Part shown: one piece after another, positions 1 to 9,600 of the stretch
Layout: the number at the start of each line of letters is the position of its first letter
Position numbering within the stretch: the stretch's first letter is position 1
DNA from: Nissolia schottii
Lineage: Eukaryota; Streptophyta; Magnoliopsida; Fabales; Fabaceae
Direction: 5' to 3'
Assembly: GCA_003254905.1 (NCBI GenBank)
Contig: QANU01062480.1
Location: 162,971 to 226,970, forward strand
Length of the DNA: 64,000 bases
Made by a program: the position numbers and the translations under genes
The notes under the pieces: model-generated
Database searches by the model: none
Told to the model about the DNA's origin: nothing
What the model saw: only the letters and a program-made list of their open reading frames with translations

Positions 1-1328
1 GAGGTAGTTCCGGAGCTTGTTGGGAATTTTAATCACATCATAGTTTCATGCATCCAGTTACTTATTACACAGAACTATTATTTCGTTGATTGCCCGCCAT
101 CAGATCTTAACTTGTCATCACTTTCGTGCATGACAAGATCACAGGTTTCCTTTGTTAAACTGTCACTCTCGCACACAAGCTTAACAAAGTACACCAGAAT
201 TATCGTAGATGTTAAAGTGGCTAACTTCTAGTCCCATTACGGCGACAAGGTTAGATGAATGATTTAGGTCCGACTCTAATGATTGTAACTTTCGTTCACA
301 ACGTTCAAGTCTTAAATCTAGCTTAGCATGGCGGTTTAATCGTAACTCGGTTTGTAACTTAACTAGCATAACTCTCGTTCATGCAAGAAAGTCTCAAGCC
401 AAGATCAAAACACTAAACCAAACTAGCATTAGGCATAAAATGATTCAAACAAATCATAAGAAATAAATAAATTTATATGTAATAGTTACATGGATACAAG
501 CAAACTACAATAATGACCAAAATCCCAACAAAAAGAGGGTTAGGAACCCATCTTACGAGAGTATCTCGGAGGCAAGGTTTAGGCACTTACCATGACACGT
601 GCTCACGCTATCATGGCCATGGCTTCGCCAAGCTTCCTCGATCTCCGACTCCTTCACAAGCCTCATCTTTGTTCCTAACCTAACCTAAACTAAACTAAGC
701 TTAAAAATACAAAGAAAATGTGGAAGAAGTGAAGAATGGAGGGGGTTGGATGGAATGCCTCGAATGATCCTCGGCCTCCTCTATTTATAGGCAGATTTTG
801 GGGTCCATCGCTCAGCGGGTTTGGCACCTTCGCTGAGCGATAATCTCTTAATCGCTGGGCGGCGGCGCACTATCGCTGAGTGGTTGTACTTTTACGCGTC
901 TTCATTAAATGTTAGGCAGCTTTTGCAGGGTGGTGCTGACGTGGATAGCGGCGCCAGGCTGGCTCCAGCTGCCAGCCTGGCGCATTTATTGCGCCGGCGC
1001 ACGTTGCTTGCCGACACTAAATCGCTGAGCGATAAGTGTTATACCGCTGAGCGGTTAGTTTTTGAGCGTTGAGCGATGCATTGTTCCTCGCTGAGCGGTG
1101 CCTTCGTCCAGAATCTTCTTTTTAATCTCTTTTCTAATTCTGCCCTTTTTCTTCCTTTCTTCATGGGATTATTCCTCAATAATTTACACTTGCATCCATC
1201 TACCAAAATATATTAGAAATCCTACAAAATATGGAAAATTAATTAGATAAATCGTTTAACAACATAATAGATAAGTGCCATTTTAGGATTTGAAAATTGT
1301 ATAAATTGTATAAATTGGGCACTTATCA
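1..1328 (-). mobile_element. LTR-type retrotransposon end, antisense, cut by window start
   Basis: Read on the minus strand, the sequence begins TGATAAGTGCCC at 1328, a TG start of the kind seen at plant gypsy-type LTRs. It carries a TATA-like box (CCTATAAATAGAGG, about 780-793) well inside, as expected for an LTR promoter. The motif GCTGAGCG recurs many times between 805 and 1100. No pol-like coding is visible, and the inner end lies outside the window or cannot be placed. Family assignment is inference. It is a fossil fragment. Confidence 0.45.
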
Positions 1329-1689
1329 GCTAGTATGATGACAAACAGTCATCAACTTAAGTTTTAAGGGGTTCTAAGGTTGTTTCTCAGGTTTATTATT
1401 TGGGAGAGGTAACCAATCCTCATCTCAAAGTAGAGGATTATGTTTGATCCTCAATCCTCTTAGGTTGATAAATCTTTGATCCTCTGAGATAGAGAGAAAA
1501 ATATACCCATCAAACGATATACCAAACTTAAATAAATTTAAATTTAATGTATTAGGATTTAGGGTATGAAGTTATGTAAGAGATGATGAATAATAGTTAA
1601 TGAACTTTATACTAATTTATCATGTTTTACATATAATTACTTTATTAGCCTACAATGTAACTAATAAATATTTTTTTTTAAAAAAACTT
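1329..1689. other. Non-coding spacer
   Basis: No gene is seen. Short GAGGAT/ATCCTC words alternate between 1400 and 1490 and could fold into a weak hairpin. The rest is AT-rich. Confidence 0.5.
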
Positions 1690-1923
1690 TGGTAATTACC
1701 GACGGCATTTTGTCGATAGGTAACTATAACTCAACTGACATGTCAGTCTAATTTCGACATACTTGTTTCTCAAAAGCAGGTCAGTGGAGTTCATTTTATG
1801 TCGACAATAGCTACCGACCATAATATTACCGATGAATTTTGGAAGTCAGTAAACTCGTTAGTAGTTATAGAATCCGTCAGTAAGATACGTAACTTTGTCG
1901 CTATTGAGTGTTTTCTAGTAGTG
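1690..1923. mobile_element. CACTA (En/Spm) transposon terminal fragment
   Basis: The right edge, read on the minus strand, is CACTACTAGAAAACACTC (1906-1923), the hallmark CACTA tip seen in soybean Tgm-type elements. The preceding 220 bp carry several ACCGACGG / ACCGAC / CCGTCAGTA-like words in both orientations, typical of subterminal transposase-binding repeats. No partner end and no transposase were found in the window, so this is one end only. The family call is strong; the left limit is approximate. Confidence 0.65.
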
Positions 1924-2120
1924 ACTTCAGTTTAGATACAAGTGCAAGGATAAAAAAAAAGCACACCCTAATAATAAATAAAATTAATTAGAAATACTAT
2001 TATGATAAGCCAATTTGACAATTTTTGAACAACCACACTCACAAATGTGTGGAGTCTAAGATGGACCCTACACCTTTTGGGGTGTTATTATTGTAGGTTG
2101 TCAAAATGAGTTGTCATATT

Positions 2121-2758
2121 TGTTGGAAAAAATTCCCTCAGGCACACAAATCAAAACAAAGGAACACAAGAGAATTTAAGTGGTTCGACCTCAATTGCCT
2201 ACATCCACGGATGAGAATGTACCAAATCCATTAAATTTGATAGCAAAATTATAATCACCAATAAACAACTTTTGCATAGCTAAAGGTTCAAACCATCCTC
2301 CACTGCAATTTTTGAGGATAAAGTTGCAAAACTCTCTACTATGACAACTTTTGAAAACAAAGTTGCAAACTCTACACCTCAACTCTTGTATCATAGCTAT
2401 TCACAGAACATGTTGTTTGAACTCCACATTTTTAGGAAGACTTTCAACACAAAAGACTCCACACCTGTATCCACTAAAGTTCTTCACATTTTTTGCTCCT
2501 TTCTCATACCCCGACCAATTCCCCCTTATAAGTATTTATATGCCAACAACAATCTACGAGACTAGCAACTAATTACAACATCAATCCTAATAATTAATAA
2601 TTTTCTATTTTATCTAGTAAATCACTCATACTTTACTCTCATAAAAATTAAAATAATTGCAAATATTTTGATGATAATTATAATTAAAACATAAATCTCT
2701 TCAAAATAGAAAACTATCAATTACCATATTTCTAGAGGAATTTGGGTTAAACCTAACA
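2121..2758 (-). mobile_element. Solo LTR, 638 bp, with 5-bp target duplication
   Basis: The segment starts TGTTGG and ends CCTAACA, so both edges are TG...CA. It is flanked on both sides by the same 5 bp, ATATT (2116-2120 and 2759-2763). This is the mark of a retrotransposon reduced to a single LTR by recombination between its two LTRs. Orientation is likely antisense (TGTTAGGTTTAACCC from the right edge). It resembles a copia-type LTR, but the family is inferred from the ends only. It is a fossil. Confidence 0.8.
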
Positions 2759-3313
2759 ATATTATCATTTCTCAAAATTAAGAGAAATATTATTTGTACT
2801 TATCATTTGTGGGATACCGTGCTCACTCACAACATATCCACCCTTGGATTGAATTTCAATGGGACATACACCACATTGAGATCTCAATCAATGGTAACTG
2901 AGTGGCAAGTTGACATCGTGTCCCACAAATAACAAGTCCAAATAATACAAGTTCAAAATTAAGAATTATGTTATTTATACTTATGTGTGGCGCATCGTGT
3001 TAAAGACATACATATCCACTGTTAGATGAGATTTCAATGGAATTCATATCATAAAGAAATTTCACCCATTGTCTGTCAACATAGTGTTCCATACATCAAA
3101 ATGAGTACAAGTAACATTTTTCCAAAATTAAAATGGAGAAATCATGAATAAGGAAGCAATAAATATGAGTAAGTAAAGAACATGGTTTCCTGTGACCTTA
3201 ATTCCTTTAATACTCTCTCTATATTTCCCTTCTTCCTCGTTTCCTCCTTCACTCCCCCACCCTCCACCCATAATCTCGTCCTTCTTCTCTTCCTTCTTTC
3301 TTTTTCAATTTTT
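2472..3313. repeat. Tandem duplication, copy A
   Basis: Copy A begins CACTAAAG inside the solo LTR, runs through the LTR right end (2758) and its flank, and ends after a stretch (3131-3313) that closely resembles the bHLH 5' flank and leader at 4091-4275. Copy B follows directly. Because A starts inside the LTR and B starts at the same internal LTR point, the duplication happened after the LTR inserted. Confidence 0.8.
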
Positions 3314-3397
3314 CACTAAAGCTCTTCACATTTTTTTTTTTACTCCCTTCTCATACCCTGATCAATTCTCTGTTATGAGTATTTATATGCTAACAAC

Positions 3398-3557
3398 TAG
3401 GGCTGTCAAAATGAGCCCGACCCGTGGATCCGACCCGTTTACCCGGTTACATGGACTGATTTTACATGAAAAAAATAGGCTCGCCCACGGACCGACCATA
3501 AACGAGCCGGACCCTAAAAATAAGCATATTTTTTACCCGACCCATTTGACAGTCATA
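3398..3557. mobile_element. hAT-type MITE, 160 bp, 8-bp TSD
   Basis: The ends are TAGGGCTGTCAAA and (reverse complement) TATGACTGTCAAA. Both sides carry the identical 8 bp CTAACAAC (3390-3397 and 3558-3565); an 8-bp duplication is diagnostic of hAT. The sister duplication copy at about 2541-2550 has the unoccupied site (CCAACAAC), which confirms the boundaries. The interior has GAGCCCGACCCG and its inverse. No coding capacity. Confidence 0.88.
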
Positions 3558-3942
3558 CTAACAACAATATACAAGAAAAATAACTAATTACAACATCAAT
3601 CTTAATGAGTAATAATTTTTTATTATAGCTAGTAAACCACTCTTATTCTTTCATATCAATTAAAATAATCACAAATATTTTAATTATAATTACAATTAAA
3701 ACTATAAATTTCTCAAAAAGAAAACTATCAATTATCATATTCTCGTAGGATTTTGGATTATACCCAACAATATTATTATTTTTCAAAATTAAAAAAAAAA
3801 TGTTATTTGTATTCATAATTTGTGGGATGCTTATCACATATACATCATTGGATAGTATCCTACCAATAATGAATCCAAACAACACAATTCCAAAATTAAG
3901 AGTTATACTTTTTATAATTATTTATGTGTGAGACACTATACT

Positions 3943-3947
<5 letters not shown>

Positions 3948-3983
<36 letters not shown>
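3948..3983. repeat. (TA)n microsatellite
   Basis: An uninterrupted AT dinucleotide run of about 36 bp inside duplication copy B; it is absent at the matching place in copy A. Confidence 0.95.
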
Positions 3984-3988
<5 letters not shown>

Positions 3989-4337
3989 TAAAATTTTAAT
4001 ATAATTCACACTTTAAAATTTTTTTATTTAATTATAAACATATGTTTCGGCACAATATCGCGGTACCCATAACATTCTTCTAAAAAAAAAATGATTAGAA
4101 GGGAGAAATCACTAATGAGGTAGCAATAAATATGAGTAAATGAAGAACGCATGGTTCCCGTGACCTCAATTCCTTTAATACTCTCCCCATTCTTCCTCCT
4201 TCCCCCTTCCCCCTTCACCCTTCACAACCCAACCCGCTTCCAACCATAATATCCTCCTTCCTTTTTCGATTATCCATTCAAACCCCCCAATCTCTCTCTT
4301 AACAAAAACTTCGATTTCACGTCACCGAAACCCATCT

Positions 4338-4952
4338 ATGGCATCCCTCGAACCAAACGACGATTCCAGTAACCCCGAAACGTTCCCCGATTCCAATCAC
4401 AAGAAGCGCCGCAGAATCGGAGACCTCGCCGCCGCCGCCGATCGCGCCTCCCTCGACCTCATCCCCTGGAGATCCGACTCCGAGCAGCAGATCTACTCCT
4501 CCAAGCTCCTCCGCGCCCTCCGCCACGTCCTCAGCCGCAACCCTTCCCCGTCGGCCAAGCCTCGCCAGGTCCGAGACGCCGCCGACCGAGTCCTCGCCGC
4601 CGCGGCCAAGGGGAAAACGCGCTGGAGCCGCGCCATCCTAGCGGCGCCGTCGCGCGGCCGGTGTAATCTCTGGCAGAATCACAAGAAGGCGAAGAAGAGG
4701 GTTACCGGAGTGACTGGATTGAAGAGGGCGCGTGACGGCGGGGAGAGGAGGAGGTTACCGGCTGTGCAGAGGAAAGCGCGCGTTCTAAGCCGGTTGGTTC
4801 CCGGTTGCCGGAAGCTCTCGTTCCCGAACCTTCTAGAAGAAGCGACTGACTATATTTCGGCCTTGGAGATGCAAGTTAAGACCATGACGAAACTCGCCGA
4901 GTTGCTCGCCGGTGGCGCGCCTGGTGGAATCGGCGCTGGAACGTTGAGTTGA
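4338..4952 (+). CDS. Atypical (non-DNA-binding) bHLH transcription regulator, AIF / bHLH147-150 type
   Basis: Intronless gene for 204 residues. The N-terminal third has the family block IPWRSDSEQQIYSSKLLRAL (residues 42-61). GKTRWSRAILA (92-102) follows, then an HLH region from about 139 to 190 (RRRLPAVQRKARVLSRLVPG, loop, LLEEATDYISALEMQV). The basic part lacks the usual His-Glu-Arg contact residues for the E-box, as in the Arabidopsis ATBS1-interacting factors. Those proteins act in the nucleus by dimerising with other HLH proteins and restraining growth and brassinosteroid responses. The start is the first ATG after a pyrimidine-rich leader, and the codons are C/G-rich against an AT-rich background. 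A partial copy of the 5' flank lies at 3131-3313. The family call is secure; the exact paralogue is not. Confidence 0.9.
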   Translation: MASLEPNDDSSNPETFPDSNHKKRRRIGDLAAAADRASLDLIPWRSDSEQQIYSSKLLRALRHVLSRNPSPSAKPRQVRDAADRVLAAAAKGKTRWSRAILAAPSRGRCNLWQNHKKAKKRVTGVTGLKRARDGGERRRLPAVQRKARVLSRLVPGCRKLSFPNLLEEATDYISALEMQVKTMTKLAELLAGGAPGGIGAGTLS

Positions 4953-6352
4953 CTCGCCCGAGTTGTTTAGAATCAGCCTAGGCTATATTGCGGCAGGTGT
5001 TTGTTAATTTTTTTTTTTATTATTATTATATCTTTTTTTTTAATTTTATTGGTTTTCAGATTCATGTATTTTATATCATGTACATGCCATTTACCTTTTT
5101 CTTTTTTCCTTTTCTCCTTTTCGGTTCCGCTATCACCACCTTCCTCTTCCCTCTTTATTTTTTAATTCTTTATTTTATGTATTCAGTTGAATGTGAACGT
5201 GCTACCACCTACTTTGATAGTTTGATTCGTTTCTTAATTGTTTTTTTTCTTAAATAAAATAAATAACTTTTGATAAATATTAAACGGTAAAGAAACGAGA
5301 AATGAAATTAGTTCTTGCGAATTGCGTACGAAGCCTGCTAAACCAATGTCCACCCTATGGGGGGTAAAAGAATGTTATTTCTATTTTCAAGTTTTTCAAA
5401 ATGAAAAGAAAAAAAAAATAAAAATTAAGCTTTTAAATTTTTCTCCACCTTGATTGTCATTTTCAGCCTTTCATCGTTTGAGCTTGAAGTTGTATGTCGT
5501 CATGTGAATGATTCTTTGCCTTTTATGGCTGACGAAAATCACTAATACTAGCACTTTTTTTTTTATTGGGAGTAATGCTTGGATGTTATAAACTTAACCT
5601 AACTACTATTTGGATTTTGTGTACCACTAGAAAATTGCATTTATGCTTGAAATGTGGAAATCATACAAATAAAATTTAACTTGAATGTAGTGTTAGTATA
5701 ATTTTATCGTTAAATAAATTGTTAGTACAATTTTTAGTAAAAATTTTTACACAATCAATTAATTTATTCATTTCATATGCATGATTTTTTAAAGTTAATT
5801 ATGTGATAATATTTAATTAGATAATTTTATAAAAAATCTTTATACGTAAATATCAATTATTCTCTAATTTTAATATATAGATATTTAATTTTCTCCAAAA
5901 CCATATAGAGATATTTAATTTATTTATTATAATAATTATCTCATAAAATAAATAACATAATGTTAAACTACTCTGTAATGTAATTAAAATTTTTGATAAA
6001 AATCATGATAATGGTGTGAAAACATAATAGTGAAACTTACCCCCTTTTCTTTATCGAAAGATTATTCATGTCACATCATTTTGGCATTTTACATTTAGCA
6101 ATTTTTTTACTGGCAATTTTCTGTAATGTTATATAGTTAATTAAAAGTATAAAATAATATATTAAAATTATTTTTTGAAGTAATAGAAGATGCTTAAAAA
6201 AAAAGTTAGTAGTCCATTGGCCTGAATATGTTGCCTTGTCTTCAAATTAAAATGGCAAAACCCAAAACTAAGCGTTTAGACAATTAGGTTGGAAGTATTG
6301 CAAATATTGCTCCTACCTTTTTTTTTCTTTTCTTTTTTTAATTTCATTGGTT
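4953..6352. other. Non-coding, AT-rich downstream region
   Basis: The first 250 bp after the bHLH stop are T-rich and probably hold its 3' UTR. Beyond that there are long A/T runs and no ORF with coding character. Nothing else is recognised. Confidence 0.6.
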
Positions 6353-6491
6353 GTTTAGGGTGTAATTGTGAGTTGAGTTTAAAAGAAAAAAATTTAAAAA
6401 TCTAGTCATAATTTTATATGTCAAAACTTTAACTAAACTTCAAAAACTTTTTTTTTATCTCCTAAATTCAACTCATAAATACACCCCAAAC
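6353..6491. mobile_element. Short hairpin MITE, about 139 bp
   Basis: The left arm GTTTAGGGTGTAATTGTGAG pairs with the right arm, whose reverse complement begins GTTTGGGGTGTATTTATGAG; homology continues through GTTGA(G/A)TTTA. The unit is almost wholly a foldback. No clear target duplication was found, so the superfamily is unknown. If transcribed it would form a long hairpin and could feed small RNAs (inference). Confidence 0.6.
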
Positions 6492-6960
6492 TAAAAATAT
6501 TAAAAAAATTAGATTTTTTTTTTCTCTGAAGAAAGGAAAAGGAAAAGGAAAGAATAGATATTCAACTTGATCTTTTAAAATCAACCACCACCCGCATGCT
6601 TTCGGCTAGCAATGATCTTTCATCAACAGATATGAAGCAGTGTGGTGTACGGTGTCGCCAGATTCCATTCCGTTTGAAGTAATTCACCAACCGAATTGTT
6701 TATGCAGATTTTGACCCTGTGTCGTACTTCACAGTCAAATTGGCATTCACTCACAATCGCAATTAACTAATCGCGCAGAGTGAAGTGCTTCTCTTTTGGT
6801 GCATAATAACCAACTGTGACACGCGTAATCTATGCCCATATATCATCCTATTCTCATTTGCTGCTCCACTTTTGGGATTTTTTACATATATATGAACTCG
6901 GTGAGTTTGTAATCTCATAATATGGTTCATTCAAGAAAATTACGAATGTGAGTTTCTTGT
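6492..6960. other. Low-copy-looking non-coding stretch
   Basis: 6600-6880 is less AT-rich than its surroundings and shows no repeat structure, but no reading frame stays open with coding character. No gene is assigned. Confidence 0.4.
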
Positions 6961-7255
6961 CTGAAATTGCTATTCCCATGGCAATTTCAGACTTTCTGAA
7001 TTTTTTTTAAGTCTAAAATTGCCACTCTTGTGGCGATTTCAGACATTTGAAATTTTTTTTTAATTCTCTGATTTTTTGAAATCGCCTTGCACAGTGACAA
7101 TTTGAGAAATTTGCCCCACACTTTCCTAATTTCTCATTTCAACCCATATTTTGGGAATTCCTCCCCCCACCTAAATATGAGTGGCGATTTCAGACATCTG
7201 ATTTTTTTTTTAATTTTTCGATTTTTTGAAATCGCCCTGAACAGTGGCGATTTCA
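6961..7255. repeat. Cluster 1 of TGGCGATTTCAG palindromes (4 units)
   Basis: There are four interrupted palindromes of the form TGAAATCGCC-(6-10)-GTGGCGATTTCA, at about 6961-6990, 7011-7043, 7077-7105 and 7227-7255. They are separated by T-rich spacers and by phrases such as 'caacccatattttg' that repeat at 7140 and 7262. The stems are 10-12 bp. A second cluster of the same motif is at 10496-10704. Confidence 0.75.
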
Positions 7256-7945
7256 AAATTTTAGCCCATATTTTGATAATTTTTCTTTTCAACCCACAGA
7301 TTGGGATTCTCCCCAAACCACATAAATGTTAAAACCCCACATTCTGATAATAATTATTAACTAACTTACTAATATTTTTTATTCAGTTTAATATTAAATT
7401 CATTTTTTAACTTACTAATATTTTTTATTTAGTTTAATATTAAATTCATTTTTAATTATATTAATACTTATGAAAAAAAAGAAAAATAAGGCTGGACAAG
7501 CATGTCAAGCCACTAGTTTGTGATAACATCTGCTTCATTGTATATAGGGAGGGACCACATCCACATTGATGTGTATGCAAGACAAGGCTTGCTCTTTCTA
7601 ACTTCCACGAAATCACATTATTTGTGGGCTTTCGTTTTATTCTTTTTCAATCCCATTAGTCACCACATTTCACATGCGACCATGTGCCTCCATTTATGAA
7701 GCCGTCTCTTTTCTTTCCTTCTCTTTTCTTCTCTCTCTCTTTATTTTCTCTCCCCTCTTTTCTGTCTTTCTTTCACCTTTATCGTCCTTTCTTACTTTTC
7801 CTGATCAATATGCTTGGCTCAAATTATAGAGGCTAAACAGCCACCAAAATCTAAGCCACGAGACCATGGCCCGATTTATGTAATATAATTCAAGGGCAAT
7901 AACATCCAAAAAAAAAAAAACTTAAATTTATTTATGTTAACTTTA
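7256..7945. other. Non-coding stretch
   Basis: A direct repeat of about 60 bp ('cttactaatattttttatt...aattcattttt') occupies 7363-7455. A pyrimidine-rich run lies at 7700-7800. No gene is seen. Confidence 0.5.
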
Positions 7946-8945
7946 GGTTGTGTTTGGATGAGGCATTTTTAAATTTTAAGGAATTTGAAATAAAAGATAA
8001 TTTAAACGATTCAATTGAATTCTCTTTTTTTTTTAATTTGAATAAGATAATATATTACATCATTTACAAAATATTTTTTGAATAATAAAATTATATTTAC
8101 CTATTTTAGGTGGGGTTTGACCGACAACCAATGGTGACAATGGTGGTCGATTGGATATTGATGGTGTCCACTGGCGATCAGTGGTGGCTGGTCGGCGTTC
8201 AATGATGTTAGTCGACATTCAATGGTGGTCGATTGGTGTATGGTAGTGTTTGATCTGGCAGTGACCGACCAACAACCTCTGGCGGTGGCTGACAGTGTTT
8301 GTCAATGGCCAATCGGCATTTAGAGGTGGCTAGTCGGCAATATTCGATGATAGTTGCCAGCTGACATTCAGTGGTGGTCGACCGACATTCAGCAATGGTC
8401 GACTAGCATTCGGCGATGATCGGCCAACGTTCAACAGTGGCCAACTGGCATTTGGTGGTGGTTGGTCGACAATCAGCATTTGCTGGCTGGCGCTCAGTGG
8501 GTTTTGACCGACGTTCGACAAGTTCCAACTAGCGTTTGGCAGTGGCTAGCTAGCGATGAACAATGAGTGATAGATGATGAATCAATGATGGTTGGAAAAG
8601 ATCAGTGATTGCTGACCGGCGATTGACGATGGTGGCCAACATTGATCGGCGGTGGTTAGTAGTGATGGTGATCAATGGTGACCGCCCAACGTTTGGTAGT
8701 GGCCATTCGGCGATAAACATTGAGTAGTAGATTATGAATGGTTATAGAGTTTGAGGATGAGAGAGTCAAGAAAATGAGTAGAGATGAAGGGAATTTTAGA
8801 ATTTCTTGTGAAGAGAAGGAAATTGAAATCCATTCTTTTGAAATTCCCTTTATTTGATATCCCAACAAGAAATTTTGTAGCTAGTCAATTGAAATCCTCT
8901 CAAATATTACATTACCCTATAAGAATATCCCATCCAAATGCGACC
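7946..8945. mobile_element. PIF/Harbinger-like terminal-inverted-repeat element, 1.0 kb
   Basis: The left end GGTTGTGTTTGGATG matches the reverse complement of the right end, GGTCGCATTTGGATG. The flanks are TTA (left) and ATA (right), close to the 3-bp TWA duplication of PIF/Harbinger elements. No transposase ORF is present. The centre (about 8110-8720) is a degenerate minisatellite. Superfamily assignment is an inference from the tips. Confidence 0.6.
8110..8720. repeat. Degenerate minisatellite, unit about 27-33 bp
   Basis: Roughly twenty diverged units are built on phrases such as GTCGACCGACATTCAG and TGGTGGTCGATTGGCG, with GTCGAC/GGCCGA cores alternating with CATTCAGYRRTGG. On the minus strand this opens a short repetitive frame (PPNASWPLLNVGRSS and the like) that is a by-product of the repeat, not evidence of a gene. 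Confidence 0.7.
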
Positions 8946-8948
8946 ATA

Positions 8949-9594
8949 GGCTTAAATAAATTTTTAGTACCTAATAAATAATAAATTTTGGTTTTGACCT
9001 CTAATTAAAAATTTCTTTGATTTTGGTTCCTAATAAATTTTTTGTTTAATTTTGGTCCCAAATGTCAGTTATCTTTGTTAATTGATGACACTGATTGATC
9101 TCATGTAATAATATACTCACCCAAATACCCATGTTGTTTGACCCCAACAACCTAAACCGGACTCAATGTGTTTACCCATTTTTTTAATATCAATCGGTAC
9201 CCAAACTCATTACCCAAATCCATTTCATTTTTCTCCCTCTCATACTCCAAAGTCCCCTCCCCTCGTAATGTCCTCACTATCCTTACCTTTACCTCCATCC
9301 CCACCCTCCATTTTCAAAGAAATTAGTAAATGGATCAGGTCAAGTTTAGATCATGATTACAAAGAAACATGAGTATTAGGGTAGGTAAACCTATCACAGA
9401 GGATTAATGAGTGCTACATAAGTTAAGTTGAGTTGAATTGGACTCAGTTTTCCTAGTCATCAGTTAAATGAGATAATTGATATCAAAGACCAAACCAAAC
9501 AACAAAATTATCAGAAACTCAAACCAAAGAAATCTTTTTATGGGAGGTAAAACCCAAAATTCACAATTTATTAAGTACTAAATACCTATTTAAG
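8949..9594. mobile_element. Long-terminal-inverted-repeat element (Mutator-like), about 650 bp
   Basis: The left arm from 8949 (GGCTTAAATAAATTTTTAGT) and the right arm read inward from 9594 (GACTTAAATAGGTATTTAGT) stay alignable for about 150 bp, sharing TTTGGT, TTATC and ATTGATGAC blocks. Long arms without coding fit a Mutator-type MITE. No target duplication is readable, because other elements abut both ends. Confidence 0.65.
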
Positions 9595-9600
9595 TCTTAA

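Larger units (their letters stand above)
3314..4275. repeat. Tandem duplication, copy B (adjoins the bHLH gene)
   Basis: Copy B starts CACTAAAG like copy A and parallels it through the LTR remnant (to about 3768), the block around 'tttgtgggat' (3820-3835), and the purine/pyrimidine block before the bHLH gene (4091-4275). It is longer than copy A because of a 160-bp hAT-type MITE (3398-3557) and a TA microsatellite (3948-3983). The right limit is approximate; homology to copy A fades at about 4275. Confidence 0.78.

Noticed and set aside
5000-5260. Phe/Tyr-rich ORF after the bHLH gene
   Set aside because: T-rich 3' flank; composition explained by base bias.
8330-8521. Repetitive minus-strand ORF with PPNASWPLLNVG units
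   Set aside because: The amino-acid repeat simply mirrors the DNA minisatellite and has no start or splice context.
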